DNA of 64,000 bases, from contig NZ_VTTH01000004.1 in NCBI RefSeq assembly GCF_008831265.1, forward strand, positions 124,001-188,000, in the 5' to 3' direction. The notes under the pieces were generated by a model that saw only the letters and a list, made by a program, of their open reading frames with translations, searched no databases and was not told the origin of the DNA. Positions 35,769 through 43,699 of this stretch are shown one piece after another; position 1 is the first letter of the stretch; the number at the start of each line of letters is the position of its first letter. This DNA is from Lacisediminimonas profundi. GTDB lineage: Bacteria > Pseudomonadota > Gammaproteobacteria > Burkholderiales > Burkholderiaceae_D. The translations under genes were made by a program, and so were the position numbers.

Positions 35769-36301
35769 TGCTGGATGGGACGGAATGACTCGAGGAAGGT
35801 GTCGGCAGCGTCGGTGCTGACCTTGCTAGCCGGGCCGAACACGATCACCTGGTAGGCGCGGTTGCCGCGGGACGCAAAGCGCGCATGCAGCTGGATCGCT
35901 TCGCCGCGCGGCGACTTGCCACTGGCCAGTATCTGACTCATGGGCAGTCCGGCCGCATTGACACTCTTTTGCTGTTGCACCGAGCCGGCGAGGTTGCGTA
36001 CCAGCGCCGCCTGCAATGTGCCTGCTGCCTTCGCCGCCTGTTGTTCGTCCGGCATGACCACGGTGCCGACGGCATAGGTGACGCCATCGACTTCGGCGCC
36101 TCGCATCGTCATGTCGACCTCGATGCCGTCAAGCGTCACTTTCCTGGTGTGCACGGCCGGTTTGGCAGGCATCAGCACGGTATAGGGCGCTTCTGTTGCG
36201 CGTATCTCGCGCCAGTCGAGCGCGGGGGAGCATCCGGACAGCAGGGGAAAGCACAAGGCCGCGCACGCAAGATGTCGCCAGATATGGTTTTTTTTCGGCA
36301 T
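35765..36301 (-). CDS. Putative lipoprotein of unknown function
   Basis: 178 residues. A short signal with lipobox (FPLLSGC, Cys near 24) predicts an anchored lipoprotein. The body has an alternating pattern suited to a small beta-rich domain (YTVLMPAKPAVHTRKVTLDG) and ends DTFLESFRPIQQ, a layout seen in many short periplasmic proteins with no assigned role. The frame is open upstream to 36454 but that part lacks a signal. Coupled to the MFS gene. Confidence 0.75.
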   Translation of the reverse strand: MPKKNHIWRHLACAALCFPLLSGCSPALDWREIRATEAPYTVLMPAKPAVHTRKVTLDGIEVDMTMRGAEVDGVTYAVGTVVMPDEQQAAKAAGTLQAALVRNLAGSVQQQKSVNAAGLPMSQILASGKSPRGEAIQLHARFASRGNRAYQVIVFGPASKVSTDAADTFLESFRPIQQ

Positions 36302-36357
36302 GGCCGTGATGGTAACAGCAGCGGCGGCCGGCTTCAGTCCCGGCGTGCCGGGCCGGA

Positions 36358-36394
36358 ACCAAAAAGAAGCCCGCGAACCTTGCGGTGGCGGGCT
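36358..36394 (-). terminator. Intrinsic terminator downstream of the acyltransferase gene
   Basis: Read on the minus strand, AGCCCGC (36394-36388) pairs with GCGGGCT (36374-36368) and is followed by TCTTTTT. It lies between the acyltransferase stop at 36503 and the lipoprotein start at 36301 and separates the two minus-strand units. Confidence 0.7.
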
Positions 36395-36502
36395 AAAACT
36401 TCCAGGGAGTGGTGCTTCGGTGAAGAACCGGTTCCATCGTAGAACGTAGCTCATCTCCGATATTGCGCAAACGCAAGGAAGTTACCTTTGCGCGCAGACT
36501 GG

Positions 36503-37624
36503 TCAATCCTTGGCCATGGCGAGTTCGCTGGCGGACAAGGCTTTGCGGTCCGCCAGCCGGTTGAACATATGGCGAAATGGCTGTTCGATGAAGCGGTATG
36601 TCCAGCCGGACAGGATCAGCAAGGTGGCGACGAAGCTCAGCAGGACGGCGCCCCTGAATGCCGGCGATTCAGTCCGATGCGCCAAGTTCTCGAAGATCAT
36701 CACCAGCGGCATGTGCATCAGGTAGATCGAATAGGAGCGCTCGCCCAGGATTTGCAGCGGCCGGGTTTTCAGTACGCCGGCCAGCCAGCCATGGTCCCCG
36801 CTCACCCCCAGAATCAGCAGGGCGAATGCGAAAGGAAACCCAAACGCCAGCATGGGCCGGCCGTCGACCAGCATCAGCAGCGCCAGCAGCAGCAACGAAC
36901 CGGCGACCGTGAACAGGGTGCCACCAGTATTCCGGATTTGCGAAAAATGCCAGCACAGGGTGCCCAGGAAAAAAGAGAAAACCGTGCGGGGAAAGCCGAA
37001 GTCATAGGTCAGCGACAGGCAACCGCCCACGGCCAGGCAGTTGTGCACCGTGACCGCCCCCCAGGCCGATATCGCCAACCCGGCGATCGCGAGCAAGGCG
37101 AACATCACGACCCGCGTGCGGCCACGGAAAAGCAGGCAGACGCCTGCGAACAGCAGGTAAGTGAAGAACTCGGTGCTGATGCTCCAGCTCGGCGTGTTGA
37201 TGACCAGGTCCTCAAACAGGCCCATGCCGTGCGTGAAAGTGGCCACCGCCAGCAACTGTAGCGGATCCGGCACGAAATAATCGAGCGTGCCCGGTGCCCT
37301 GAGAAATGCATCGTGTCCGGAGAATGTTGCAATCCGCTTTGCCAGCACGATGCCGTTCTGCACCAGGATGAAGAACAGCGTGGTGAACCAGAGCAGGGGT
37401 AGCAGGCGCCCGGTGCGGCGGATGAAAAACGAGCGAAAATCATCGCTGTCATTCATCCGGCTGGAGTAGGCTGCGCAGATGACGAATCCGCTCAGCACGA
37501 AGAACAGGTCGACGAACAGGTAACCGTTGCGCAGCACCGACCATTCGGCGGTGCCGATCTTGAGGTGGTACAGGGCAACGATCAATGCAGCCAGACCGCG
37601 TCCCCCCTCCAGTGATTTGATCAT
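36503..37624 (-). CDS. Acyltransferase 3 family membrane protein (OafA/YrhL-like)
   Basis: 373 residues with about ten hydrophobic segments. The start SLEGGRGLAALIVALYHL holds the family's conserved Arg and His. FVDLFFVLSGFVI near 38 and RRTGRLLPLLW near 69 are also typical. GERSYSIYLMHMPLVMIF near 291 closes the domain. Members acetylate cell-surface sugars such as O-antigen or exopolysaccharide; no sugar-synthesis genes are adjacent, so the target is unknown. Confidence 0.88.
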   Translation of the reverse strand: MIKSLEGGRGLAALIVALYHLKIGTAEWSVLRNGYLFVDLFFVLSGFVICAAYSSRMNDSDDFRSFFIRRTGRLLPLLWFTTLFFILVQNGIVLAKRIATFSGHDAFLRAPGTLDYFVPDPLQLLAVATFTHGMGLFEDLVINTPSWSISTEFFTYLLFAGVCLLFRGRTRVVMFALLAIAGLAISAWGAVTVHNCLAVGGCLSLTYDFGFPRTVFSFFLGTLCWHFSQIRNTGGTLFTVAGSLLLLALLMLVDGRPMLAFGFPFAFALLILGVSGDHGWLAGVLKTRPLQILGERSYSIYLMHMPLVMIFENLAHRTESPAFRGAVLLSFVATLLILSGWTYRFIEQPFRHMFNRLADRKALSASELAMAKD

Positions 37625-37658
37625 CGGTGTTTTCCGTTGGTCCGACGGCGCTCTGCGG

Positions 37659-38417
37659 TCAATATGACATTTTCAAGAACTCTGCGGCAGCGAAGCGGCC
37701 CTTGAGCACATAGGTGTCGTCGTCCGGATGTATTCCATCGGGCATCAGCGTCCTGATAGCCTGCCCGTTCAGATAGGTCAGCAGGTACTGGTACTGATCG
37801 ATCAGGTTCAGCCGCTCGGCGGCCGCGACCTCCTTCATTCCCGTCACGTATTGGTCAAGGCCGGCACCGGTCTGGTCGGTTGGGTTGGGTGTCTCGAAGA
37901 TCACATTCTTTCCCTGCTGCTTTGCAATCTGTGCAAGCGAGGTCAGGCAAGTCTTGTATGCGCTGACCGACTCGCCGATATCCGCGCGCTGGTCATTGAT
38001 CGCGTGATTGATGATGACGAATTTCGCGGTCGAGTTTCTCATTTGCGTAGGCCAGTCCGGGTGCGTGCCATCGGTTCCACCCAACAGCTGGCAGGCAGTG
38101 GTGCGGCTGACGCCCTCATTACGAACCGTGTAGCGTGCTGCAGCAGGCAATAGCGAGGCAAAAATCGAGGGCGCCGGTTGTGCTACCCGGGTGCCGCTGG
38201 TGCCGCTCGCAAATCCCCAGACCGTCGAATCGCCGTAGTAGTCGATTTCCTGCACCACGCTGCTCGCGGCAGAGGTCGGCTTCAACGGCGTCGTGTTGGA
38301 CGCCACTGCCGCATCTGCGGGAGCAGCAGCGATTGCGCCATCGCCGCCGCCGCATCCAGCCAGGGTCAATGCTACTGCGGCCGCCGCCACCAACTCCAAT
38401 ATCGTTTGCACTTTCAA
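37659..38417 (-). CDS. SGNH/GDSL-type esterase lipoprotein
   Basis: About 252 residues. A lipobox (LTLAGC) is followed by a Gly/Ala-rich linker. Block I is DYYGDSTVWG (nucleophile Ser), then an INHAINDQ block (Asn), and a late GIHPDDD carries the Asp/His pair; this is the SGNH set. It probably deacylates a cell-surface or polymer substrate. The start is uncertain: TTG at 38417 has GGAGG five nt ahead, GTG at 38411 has it eleven nt ahead, and the upstream ATG at 38501 gives a non-signal extension. It lies 34 bp from the acyltransferase gene, suggesting an add/remove acyl pair. Confidence 0.8.
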   Translation of the reverse strand: MKVQTILELVAAAAVALTLAGCGGGDGAIAAAPADAAVASNTTPLKPTSAASSVVQEIDYYGDSTVWGFASGTSGTRVAQPAPSIFASLLPAAARYTVRNEGVSRTTACQLLGGTDGTHPDWPTQMRNSTAKFVIINHAINDQRADIGESVSAYKTCLTSLAQIAKQQGKNVIFETPNPTDQTGAGLDQYVTGMKEVAAAERLNLIDQYQYLLTYLNGQAIRTLMPDGIHPDDDTYVLKGRFAAAEFLKMSY

Positions 38418-39052
38418 ACCAGCCTCCTTGGAAAATTCAGCGCCGATGCAAAGGCACGCGCAAGCATCGCGCGCGGGGAAATATGGATTCCCCCTGCGCA
38501 TCCATGATCAAAGAATTTTTCGGCTTTTCACTTGTGCCAAATTAAGGCCGGGAGGCTTTCCGCTTAATAAGCCTCGTTGCACGCGGAGATCCAATTGCCA
38601 AGGTAAAAGTTTTATTTTTCTGCGGCAATTATTCCATTCGAAAACGGCATGTTCGCGGCTCGGCAGCGCCTGAATTTCCCTATGAGCTCGAGTTTGTGCC
38701 CGCGCAAGTTTCCATTCGGATTCGAGGCCTGCAGCCGATGTTTTTTTCCATGCTTGATTGACCACAAGATTGCCGTGTGGCGTCGCCAGTACAGTGGCTT
38801 CACATCAACAGGCATTGCCTGGTTGATCGGTTGACCGATGAGCTTTCGGTCCTGTCGGAGGGCCTCTGCTGCAGCCCGCAGTGTCCCTCGCTCAGGACCG
38901 GGGAAAACATCCCCAGCGAGCAGGCGACAGCGATGTCGTGAAGCCATCTGCGGGACGTTGAGGGCACGCATTTTCGCAGATGCTGGCGTCCATCATCCGG
39001 TTCCTTTTGCTTGTAGCAAGCCTGTTTATAAACCTGAGTGAGGAAACCTGAA
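38418..39052. other. Gene-free divergent intergenic region
   Basis: 635 bp between the SGNH gene (minus) and a lipoprotein gene (plus). Open frames here on both strands lack ribosome sites and recognisable domains. A/T-rich patches lie near 38501-38550 and 38600-38650. Two small palindromes are seen: GAGGCTT/AAGCCTC (38552-38575) and GCTTG-TAG-CAAGC (39009-39021). TATAAA at 39027-39032 is a possible -10 box for the plus-strand lipoprotein gene. No RNA gene was recognised. Confidence 0.5.
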
Positions 39053-39877
39053 ATGTTCAAGCGCAAGAATGTCCTGTTAGCGGTTGCCGTGTCGATGCTT
39101 CTCGCTGCTTGCGGCGGCGGCAGTGACACGCCGGTTACCGCAGTGAGTAGTCCCGCGCCGTTGATTCCTACCGCCACTCCGCCCACAGCCGACAATTCCG
39201 TGCTGAGCGGATTTCTCCGCCTGACCAGCGATCAAGTGATGTTCAGCAACACGGTCATCACTGCCGACCAGCTCGCCAGCTTCCCTGGCGATGCCGGCCC
39301 CTTCACGACTGGCACCAATGCCCCGCTGACGCAATTCGGCATGCGCATTTCTCCGATTGGAATGGATACGGCCGATGGCCAGGCCAAGACCGCCCGCATC
39401 GCGATCGACTTGACCGAGAAGGCAGCATCGGCCGCTCCCGGCGAGCAGGCTGAACAGCTGCAGCTGATGATCGACAAGGTCACGCTGACGGTGAGCCCGG
39501 CAGGCGCGTTCAGTGTTGCGGTTCCGGCTGGCGCAAAGGTCTATGTTCATTACGTGCCGGCGACTGGCGCGGCAGTCGATGCCACGGCCGATGCAGCTGA
39601 TCTGGTCCGGCTCGACGCAGTTGCTGGCGATGGCACCAGCAACATGCTGGTGCTGGACCTGGAAACGGCGATCACCCGGGCGCTGGCCGGAGCAGCAGGG
39701 CTGGCAACGGCCAAGAACATGGCCGGCAAGTTCGACATGCTCGCCACCTTGTCGAACGTGGCAATGCGCAAGGCCGACGAGACCACGCCGGTAGTGGGAA
39801 CCTCGATCACTGTCACCAATGCTGGCCAGGCTGCTGTCGTTGGCGCTGGCGTTGCGGGTGTGATCAACGTTCAATGA
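39053..39877 (+). CDS. Putative lipoprotein, unknown family
   Basis: 274 residues. The signal ends MLLAACGGG, a clear lipobox with Cys near 19, then a Pro/Thr/Ser-rich linker. The remainder is Ala/Thr/Val-rich, predicted beta-rich, with an AKVYVHYVPATG segment near 160 and no recognised catalytic motif. Start at 39053 follows GAGGA by 10 nt; the ATG at 39038 overlaps that site. An intrinsic terminator follows. It is likely an outer-membrane or periplasmic lipoprotein of a single-gene unit. Confidence 0.75.
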   Translation: MFKRKNVLLAVAVSMLLAACGGGSDTPVTAVSSPAPLIPTATPPTADNSVLSGFLRLTSDQVMFSNTVITADQLASFPGDAGPFTTGTNAPLTQFGMRISPIGMDTADGQAKTARIAIDLTEKAASAAPGEQAEQLQLMIDKVTLTVSPAGAFSVAVPAGAKVYVHYVPATGAAVDATADAADLVRLDAVAGDGTSNMLVLDLETAITRALAGAAGLATAKNMAGKFDMLATLSNVAMRKADETTPVVGTSITVTNAGQAAVVGAGVAGVINVQ

Positions 39878-39900
39878 TCGCTGCGGGACGCGTGACGGGA

Positions 39901-39928
39901 AAAGGAGCGGCTTGGCCGCTCCTTTTTT
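39901..39928 (+). terminator. Intrinsic terminator after the lipoprotein gene
   Basis: AGGAGCGGC (39903-39911) pairs with GCCGCTCCT (39915-39923) around a 3-nt loop and is followed by six Ts. A matching A run on the left means it could also act for the convergent minus-strand gene ending at 40014. Confidence 0.88.
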
Positions 39929-40013
39929 GCAGAGGCTGAATGGATATTCAGAGGGCTGATGGCAGGGGCGGCTTCCTCGCGCGCGAAGATGGTTTTGCCG
40001 CCCCGTGCCGGTA

Positions 40014-40805
40014 TCAGACCACGCGCACGTTGATGTCGGGCAGTCCGTCAATGTGCCCTTGCATCAGGTCACCCCTGACCACCGGGCCGACATTTTCCGG
40101 CGTGCCGGAGTAGATGATGTCGCCTGGCTGCAGTTCGAAGGCTTCCGACAGCTTGCTGATTTGTTCGGCGACCGACCAGATCATCTGCTTCAGATTCGAG
40201 TTCTGCTTTACGGTGCCATTGACCTTGAGCGAGATCGCACCCTGTTTGAAATGACCGACATTCGAGACCGGATGGATCGGACCGATCGGGGCCGAACGGT
40301 CGAAGCTCTTGCCGATCTCCCAGGGCTTTTTCTGGTCGCCCATTGCCCGCTGCAGGTCGCGGCGCGTCATGTCCAGCCCGACCGCATAGCCGAAAACAAG
40401 GTCAAGCGCCTTGTCCATTGGAATATTGCGCCCGCCTTTTGACAGTGCCGCGACCAGTTCGATTTCGTAATGGTAGTTCTTGGTCAGTGGCGGATACGGG
40501 TGGTCAACCGTCTTTCCTGGCATGACCAGCTGGATTGCGTCGGTTGGCTTCTGGAAGAAAAACGGTGGCTCCCGCGTCGGGTCTGAACCCATCTCGCGCG
40601 CGTGCGCCGCATAGTTGCGGCCGATGCAGTAGATGCGCCGCACCGGGAACATGTCCGAGCTGCCGACAATGGGGATCATCGTGTGCGCCACCTTGAACGG
40701 CGTTTTGGCGTCGCCGCTGGCCGTGGTCGGCAATGCGCATCCTGCTACGGCGCCTACGCCAGCAGTGGCAACGGTCTTGAGCAGGCTCCTGCGTCTGTCA
40801 TCCAT
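40014..40805 (-). CDS. Fumarylacetoacetate hydrolase family protein with twin-arginine signal
   Basis: 263 residues. The domain begins IYCIGRNYAAHAREMG near 58 and has the metal site of the FAH fold: YEIELVAAL near 112 (two Glu) and GYAVGLDMTRRDLQ near 138 (Asp). Such enzymes cleave or decarboxylate 2-keto acids, for example fumarylpyruvate. Unusually, the protein starts RRRSLLKTVATAGVGAVAGC, a twin-arginine type signal with a lipobox-like Cys, so it should be exported folded. GGAG is 7 nt before the ATG at 40805. It lies beside the Lrp gene but is transcribed away from the metC-like cluster. Confidence 0.85.
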   Translation of the reverse strand: MDDRRRSLLKTVATAGVGAVAGCALPTTASGDAKTPFKVAHTMIPIVGSSDMFPVRRIYCIGRNYAAHAREMGSDPTREPPFFFQKPTDAIQLVMPGKTVDHPYPPLTKNYHYEIELVAALSKGGRNIPMDKALDLVFGYAVGLDMTRRDLQRAMGDQKKPWEIGKSFDRSAPIGPIHPVSNVGHFKQGAISLKVNGTVKQNSNLKQMIWSVAEQISKLSEAFELQPGDIIYSGTPENVGPVVRGDLMQGHIDGLPDINVRVV

Positions 40806-40902
40806 TCTTGTCTCCTCTGTTTTTTGGGGTTTTACGACGGATTCATTATGCAACATCTGCGGATGCGGACCGCGCCAACTGTTTCAATCGTGCAATCGCG
40901 GT

Positions 40903-41403
40903 TCAGCCGGCATGGCCAAGCGGTAGTGCGGTCGTATATTTGATCTGCTCCATGGCAAACATGGAGCTGACATCCGACAGCGCGGCGCCCTGGATCAGGG
41001 TTTTGTAGATCCGGTCGTAATCCTCGATGCTGGAGACCACGACTTTCAGCAGGTAGTCGGTGTTGCCGGCTACCCGATAGAACTCGGTCACCTCAGGCAG
41101 GGCACTTACCAGCCTGTGGAAGGACGCGAACCATTCGATATTGTGCTCATTGGTGCGTATCGAAATGAAAACCGTCACGCCGACATTCAGTTGGGCAGGG
41201 TCCAGCAATGCGACCCTTTTGCGGATTACCCCGCGCTCTTCCAGCTTTTGAATGCGGCGCCAGCAAGGCGTCGGGCTGAGTCCCACCCGCTCTCCCAGCT
41301 CCGCTACCGACACCGTCGCATCTTCCTGCAGGATGGAGAGGATCTCCCGATCGAAGCGGTCAAGTTTTTCAGATGGGATTCGCATATTGGAAGAAACATC
41401 CAC
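40903..41403 (-). CDS. Lrp/AsnC family transcriptional regulator
   Basis: 166 residues. A winged helix-turn-helix (LDRFDREILSILQEDATVSV, then VGLSPTPCWRRIQKLEERGVI) is followed by the AsnC ligand domain (VTEFYRVAGNTDYLLKVVV). These regulators usually respond to an amino acid and control a divergent gene, here the MetC-like lyase. Two palindromes in the 120-bp spacer are candidate sites. The start at 41403 is used; a second ATG lies six codons in. Confidence 0.92.
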   Translation of the reverse strand: MDVSSNMRIPSEKLDRFDREILSILQEDATVSVAELGERVGLSPTPCWRRIQKLEERGVIRKRVALLDPAQLNVGVTVFISIRTNEHNIEWFASFHRLVSALPEVTEFYRVAGNTDYLLKVVVSSIEDYDRIYKTLIQGAALSDVSSMFAMEQIKYTTALPLGHAG

Positions 41404-41413
41404 TAAAAGTTAG

Positions 41414-41435
41414 TATGGTAGTAAAAAATACCATA
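41414..41435. promoter_or_regulatory. Palindrome next to the Lrp-type regulator gene
   Basis: TATGGTA (41414-41420) and TACCATA (41429-41435) form a perfect 7-bp inverted repeat around GTAAAAAA. Lying 10 bp before the regulator start codon with an A-rich centre, it suits an autoregulatory Lrp-type site. Inferred. Confidence 0.45.
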
Positions 41436-41487
41436 AAGCCCGGTTATTGCCGATGAAATTGAAATTCCATTCCGCGGCCGCTGCGTA

Positions 41488-41518
41488 GAATATTTCCAGA
41501 TAATTCAACTGGATATTC
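41488..41518. promoter_or_regulatory. Imperfect palindrome overlapping the start region of the metC-like gene
   Basis: GAATATTTCCAG (41488-41499) and CTGGATATTC (41509-41518) face each other around ATAATTCAA. It ends 5 bp before the ATG of the lyase gene, where bound regulator would block expression. The sequence differs from the palindrome near the regulator gene, so two proteins may be involved. Confidence 0.4.
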
Positions 41519-41523
41519 CGTGT

Positions 41524-42762
41524 ATGCAAAACCAGCCTGTGGACTACTCCTTGCCCGGCACCTGCACCAAGCTTGCCCATATAGGACGTTCTTCTGCCGA
41601 CCATTCGGGCATGGTCAATGTCCCGGTTTACCGCGGCTCGACCATACTTTCCGGAACGCTGGAAGAGTGGGAATCGCGCAAGACTGCGGGCAATCCGATG
41701 GCAAGCTACGGCCGCTTTGGCACGCCGCTTACCCGGTCCCTGGAAGATGCGATCAGTGAACTGGAAGGGGGATATCGGTCAATCGTGTTTCCCTCCGGCC
41801 TTTCGGCCTGTACCCATACCCTGCTGGGCCTCCTGAAAGCTGGCGACCATGTGCTGATGAGCGACAGCGTATACGGGCCGACCCGTATTTTCGCGGAGCG
41901 GGTGCTGAGCCGGTTGCAGATTGCCGTCGAGTATTTCGATCCCCTCGATGCGGCCGGCATGGCTGAGCGGGTAAAAGAAAATACGAGGGTGGTTTATGTA
42001 GAGTCCCCGGGTTCGCTGACCTTTGAAGTGCAGGATATTCCGCAAATTGCGCAAATAGCCCACAGTGCGGGTGCCTTCGTCGTGATGGACAACACTTGGG
42101 CGACGCCACTCTATTTCCGGCCGTTCGAGCACGGGGTGGATATTTCCGTCCACGCCGCAACGAAATATATCGTGGGGCATTCCGACGCCCTGCTTGGCGT
42201 GGCAACCGCGAACGAGCGAGCCTGGCCCGCCTTGCAGGCCAGCGCTTTCGATTTTGGCGAAACTGCCGGACCGGATGACATATTCCTGGCGCTGAGAGGA
42301 CTTCGTACCCTCGCGGTTCGCATGCAGCGGCATTGGGAGAATGGCGTATTGCTGGCTGAAAGACTCAGGCGCCATGAGGCCGTGGAGAAGGTCTTGCATC
42401 CAGCCCTGGCGAGCGATCCGGGACACGCTTTATGGAAGCGCGACTTCCATGGCGCCAGCGGATTGTTCGGCATCATCCTGAAGCCCATGTCCCGGCATCA
42501 ACTTTCTACCTTGTTCAAGAGTTTCAAGCTGTTCGGGATCGGTTTGTCGTGGGGCGGGTTCGAGAGCCTCGCATTGCCGGTCGATTCGGTGACCAGAAAT
42601 TTCGGCCGGCGACTGCCGGGTGGACCCATGTTACGCATCCACGCCGGCCTTGAAAGCACGGATGACCTGATCGCCGACATGGTCCAGGCGCTCGATGCCG
42701 CTTCCCGTTGCGCGAATGAAGATGGTGAGGTGGCGTGCAATATTTTGCGTGAGGTCGGATAA
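41524..42762 (+). CDS. metC: Cystathionine beta-lyase-like PLP enzyme
   Basis: 412 residues. Cys/Met-metabolism PLP fold: YGRFGTPLTRSLEDAI near 61, FPSGLSACTHTLL near 89, DNTWATPL near 193, and the PLP-lysine motif VHAATKYIVGHSD near 213. The C-terminal SWGGFESLALP near 340 is typical of MetC. It should cleave a carbon-sulfur bond of cystathionine or another cysteine conjugate to pyruvate, ammonia and a thiol. Neighbours are catabolic and no SAM-II aptamer is upstream, so the enzyme may serve degradation of a thioether and not methionine synthesis. The gene symbol gives the family. Confidence 0.85.
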   Translation: MQNQPVDYSLPGTCTKLAHIGRSSADHSGMVNVPVYRGSTILSGTLEEWESRKTAGNPMASYGRFGTPLTRSLEDAISELEGGYRSIVFPSGLSACTHTLLGLLKAGDHVLMSDSVYGPTRIFAERVLSRLQIAVEYFDPLDAAGMAERVKENTRVVYVESPGSLTFEVQDIPQIAQIAHSAGAFVVMDNTWATPLYFRPFEHGVDISVHAATKYIVGHSDALLGVATANERAWPALQASAFDFGETAGPDDIFLALRGLRTLAVRMQRHWENGVLLAERLRRHEAVEKVLHPALASDPGHALWKRDFHGASGLFGIILKPMSRHQLSTLFKSFKLFGIGLSWGGFESLALPVDSVTRNFGRRLPGGPMLRIHAGLESTDDLIADMVQALDAASRCANEDGEVACNILREVG

Positions 42763-42853
42763 CATTCCGGTTGTTCTGGAAGATTAACTGGCGTGCAGGC
42801 TGCCATCGCGGCGAGCAGGCAGCCTGGCTTGTGGTTACAAGGCATTGAATCAA

Positions 42854-43699
42854 ATGGAAAACATGAAACCAATACTGGATCATGCAGTCATCAACGTCCG
42901 TGAAAATCTGGACCAGGCGGTCGATACATTCACGCGCCTGGGATTTTCCCTGACACCGCGCGGATATCACACGCTTGGATCCAGCAACCACTTATGCATA
43001 TTCGGGGAGAATTACCTCGAATTGCTAGGTTACGAATCTGCCGCAAGCCGGCCTGAACTTGCGAAGCAAGTTCAAGGCCTGGGCGGCCTGGTATTCAAGG
43101 CGGATGACGCCGAGGGCCTGTTTCGAGAAATCCAGGCACGCGATATTCCGGTGGACGCGCCGCGTGAATTTCATCGGCCGGTACAAACAAAGTCGGGGAC
43201 GGAAGAGGCGCGTTTCCGGACCGTCAACCTGGCCCCCCATCTGGTTCCAAATGGGCGGGCATTTTTTTGCCATCATCTGACACCACACCTGGTCTGGCAG
43301 CATGAATGGCAGGAGCACCCTAACGAAGTCACCGACATCATCGGATTTGTCATCGCCAGTGAAGATCCGGCGCGTTCGTGCGCGCTATACGAAAAATTGT
43401 TCGACACGGAATGCGCCGATGACGGACGCGACTGCAAAATCCTCGCCGCCGGCAAGGCCGCGATTCACTTCATGACGCCGGCCGCCGCACAGGCGCGTTT
43501 CGGTCCAGGTACATCCGCAGCGCCGGATGGGACGGACCGGATGGTGGCAGTTGTCTTGCAGACGAAGTCGCTGCAAGCTGCACGACTGGCAATCGCGCAG
43601 GGCGGAGTGGCGTCGGTCGCTGGCAGCGACTACATCCTGGTTCACGCCGGGCAGGCCATGGGTGCCGCCGTGATGTTTGTTGAACGGGAATGCCTGTGA
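42854..43699 (+). CDS. VOC (glyoxalase-like) family protein
   Basis: About 281 residues. Two VOC repeats: DHAVINVRENLDQAVDTFTRLGF with the metal His near residue 10, and a second half from DIIGFVIASEDPARSCALYEKLF near 160. GENYLELLGYE near 52 carries the expected Glu. The layout matches the long glyoxalase-like-domain group, of unknown chemistry. Start chosen at ATG 42854; the frame has a TTG at 42845 and another ATG at 42863. It overlaps the next gene by 10 nt. Confidence 0.8.
   Translation: MENMKPILDHAVINVRENLDQAVDTFTRLGFSLTPRGYHTLGSSNHLCIFGENYLELLGYESAASRPELAKQVQGLGGLVFKADDAEGLFREIQARDIPVDAPREFHRPVQTKSGTEEARFRTVNLAPHLVPNGRAFFCHHLTPHLVWQHEWQEHPNEVTDIIGFVIASEDPARSCALYEKLFDTECADDGRDCKILAAGKAAIHFMTPAAAQARFGPGTSAAPDGTDRMVAVVLQTKSLQAARLAIAQGGVASVAGSDYILVHAGQAMGAAVMFVERECL

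Noticed and set aside
38612-38971. 119-codon minus-strand open frame in the 635-bp gap
   Set aside because: No ribosome site, no signal or domain, and composition unlike neighbouring genes; left as non-coding.
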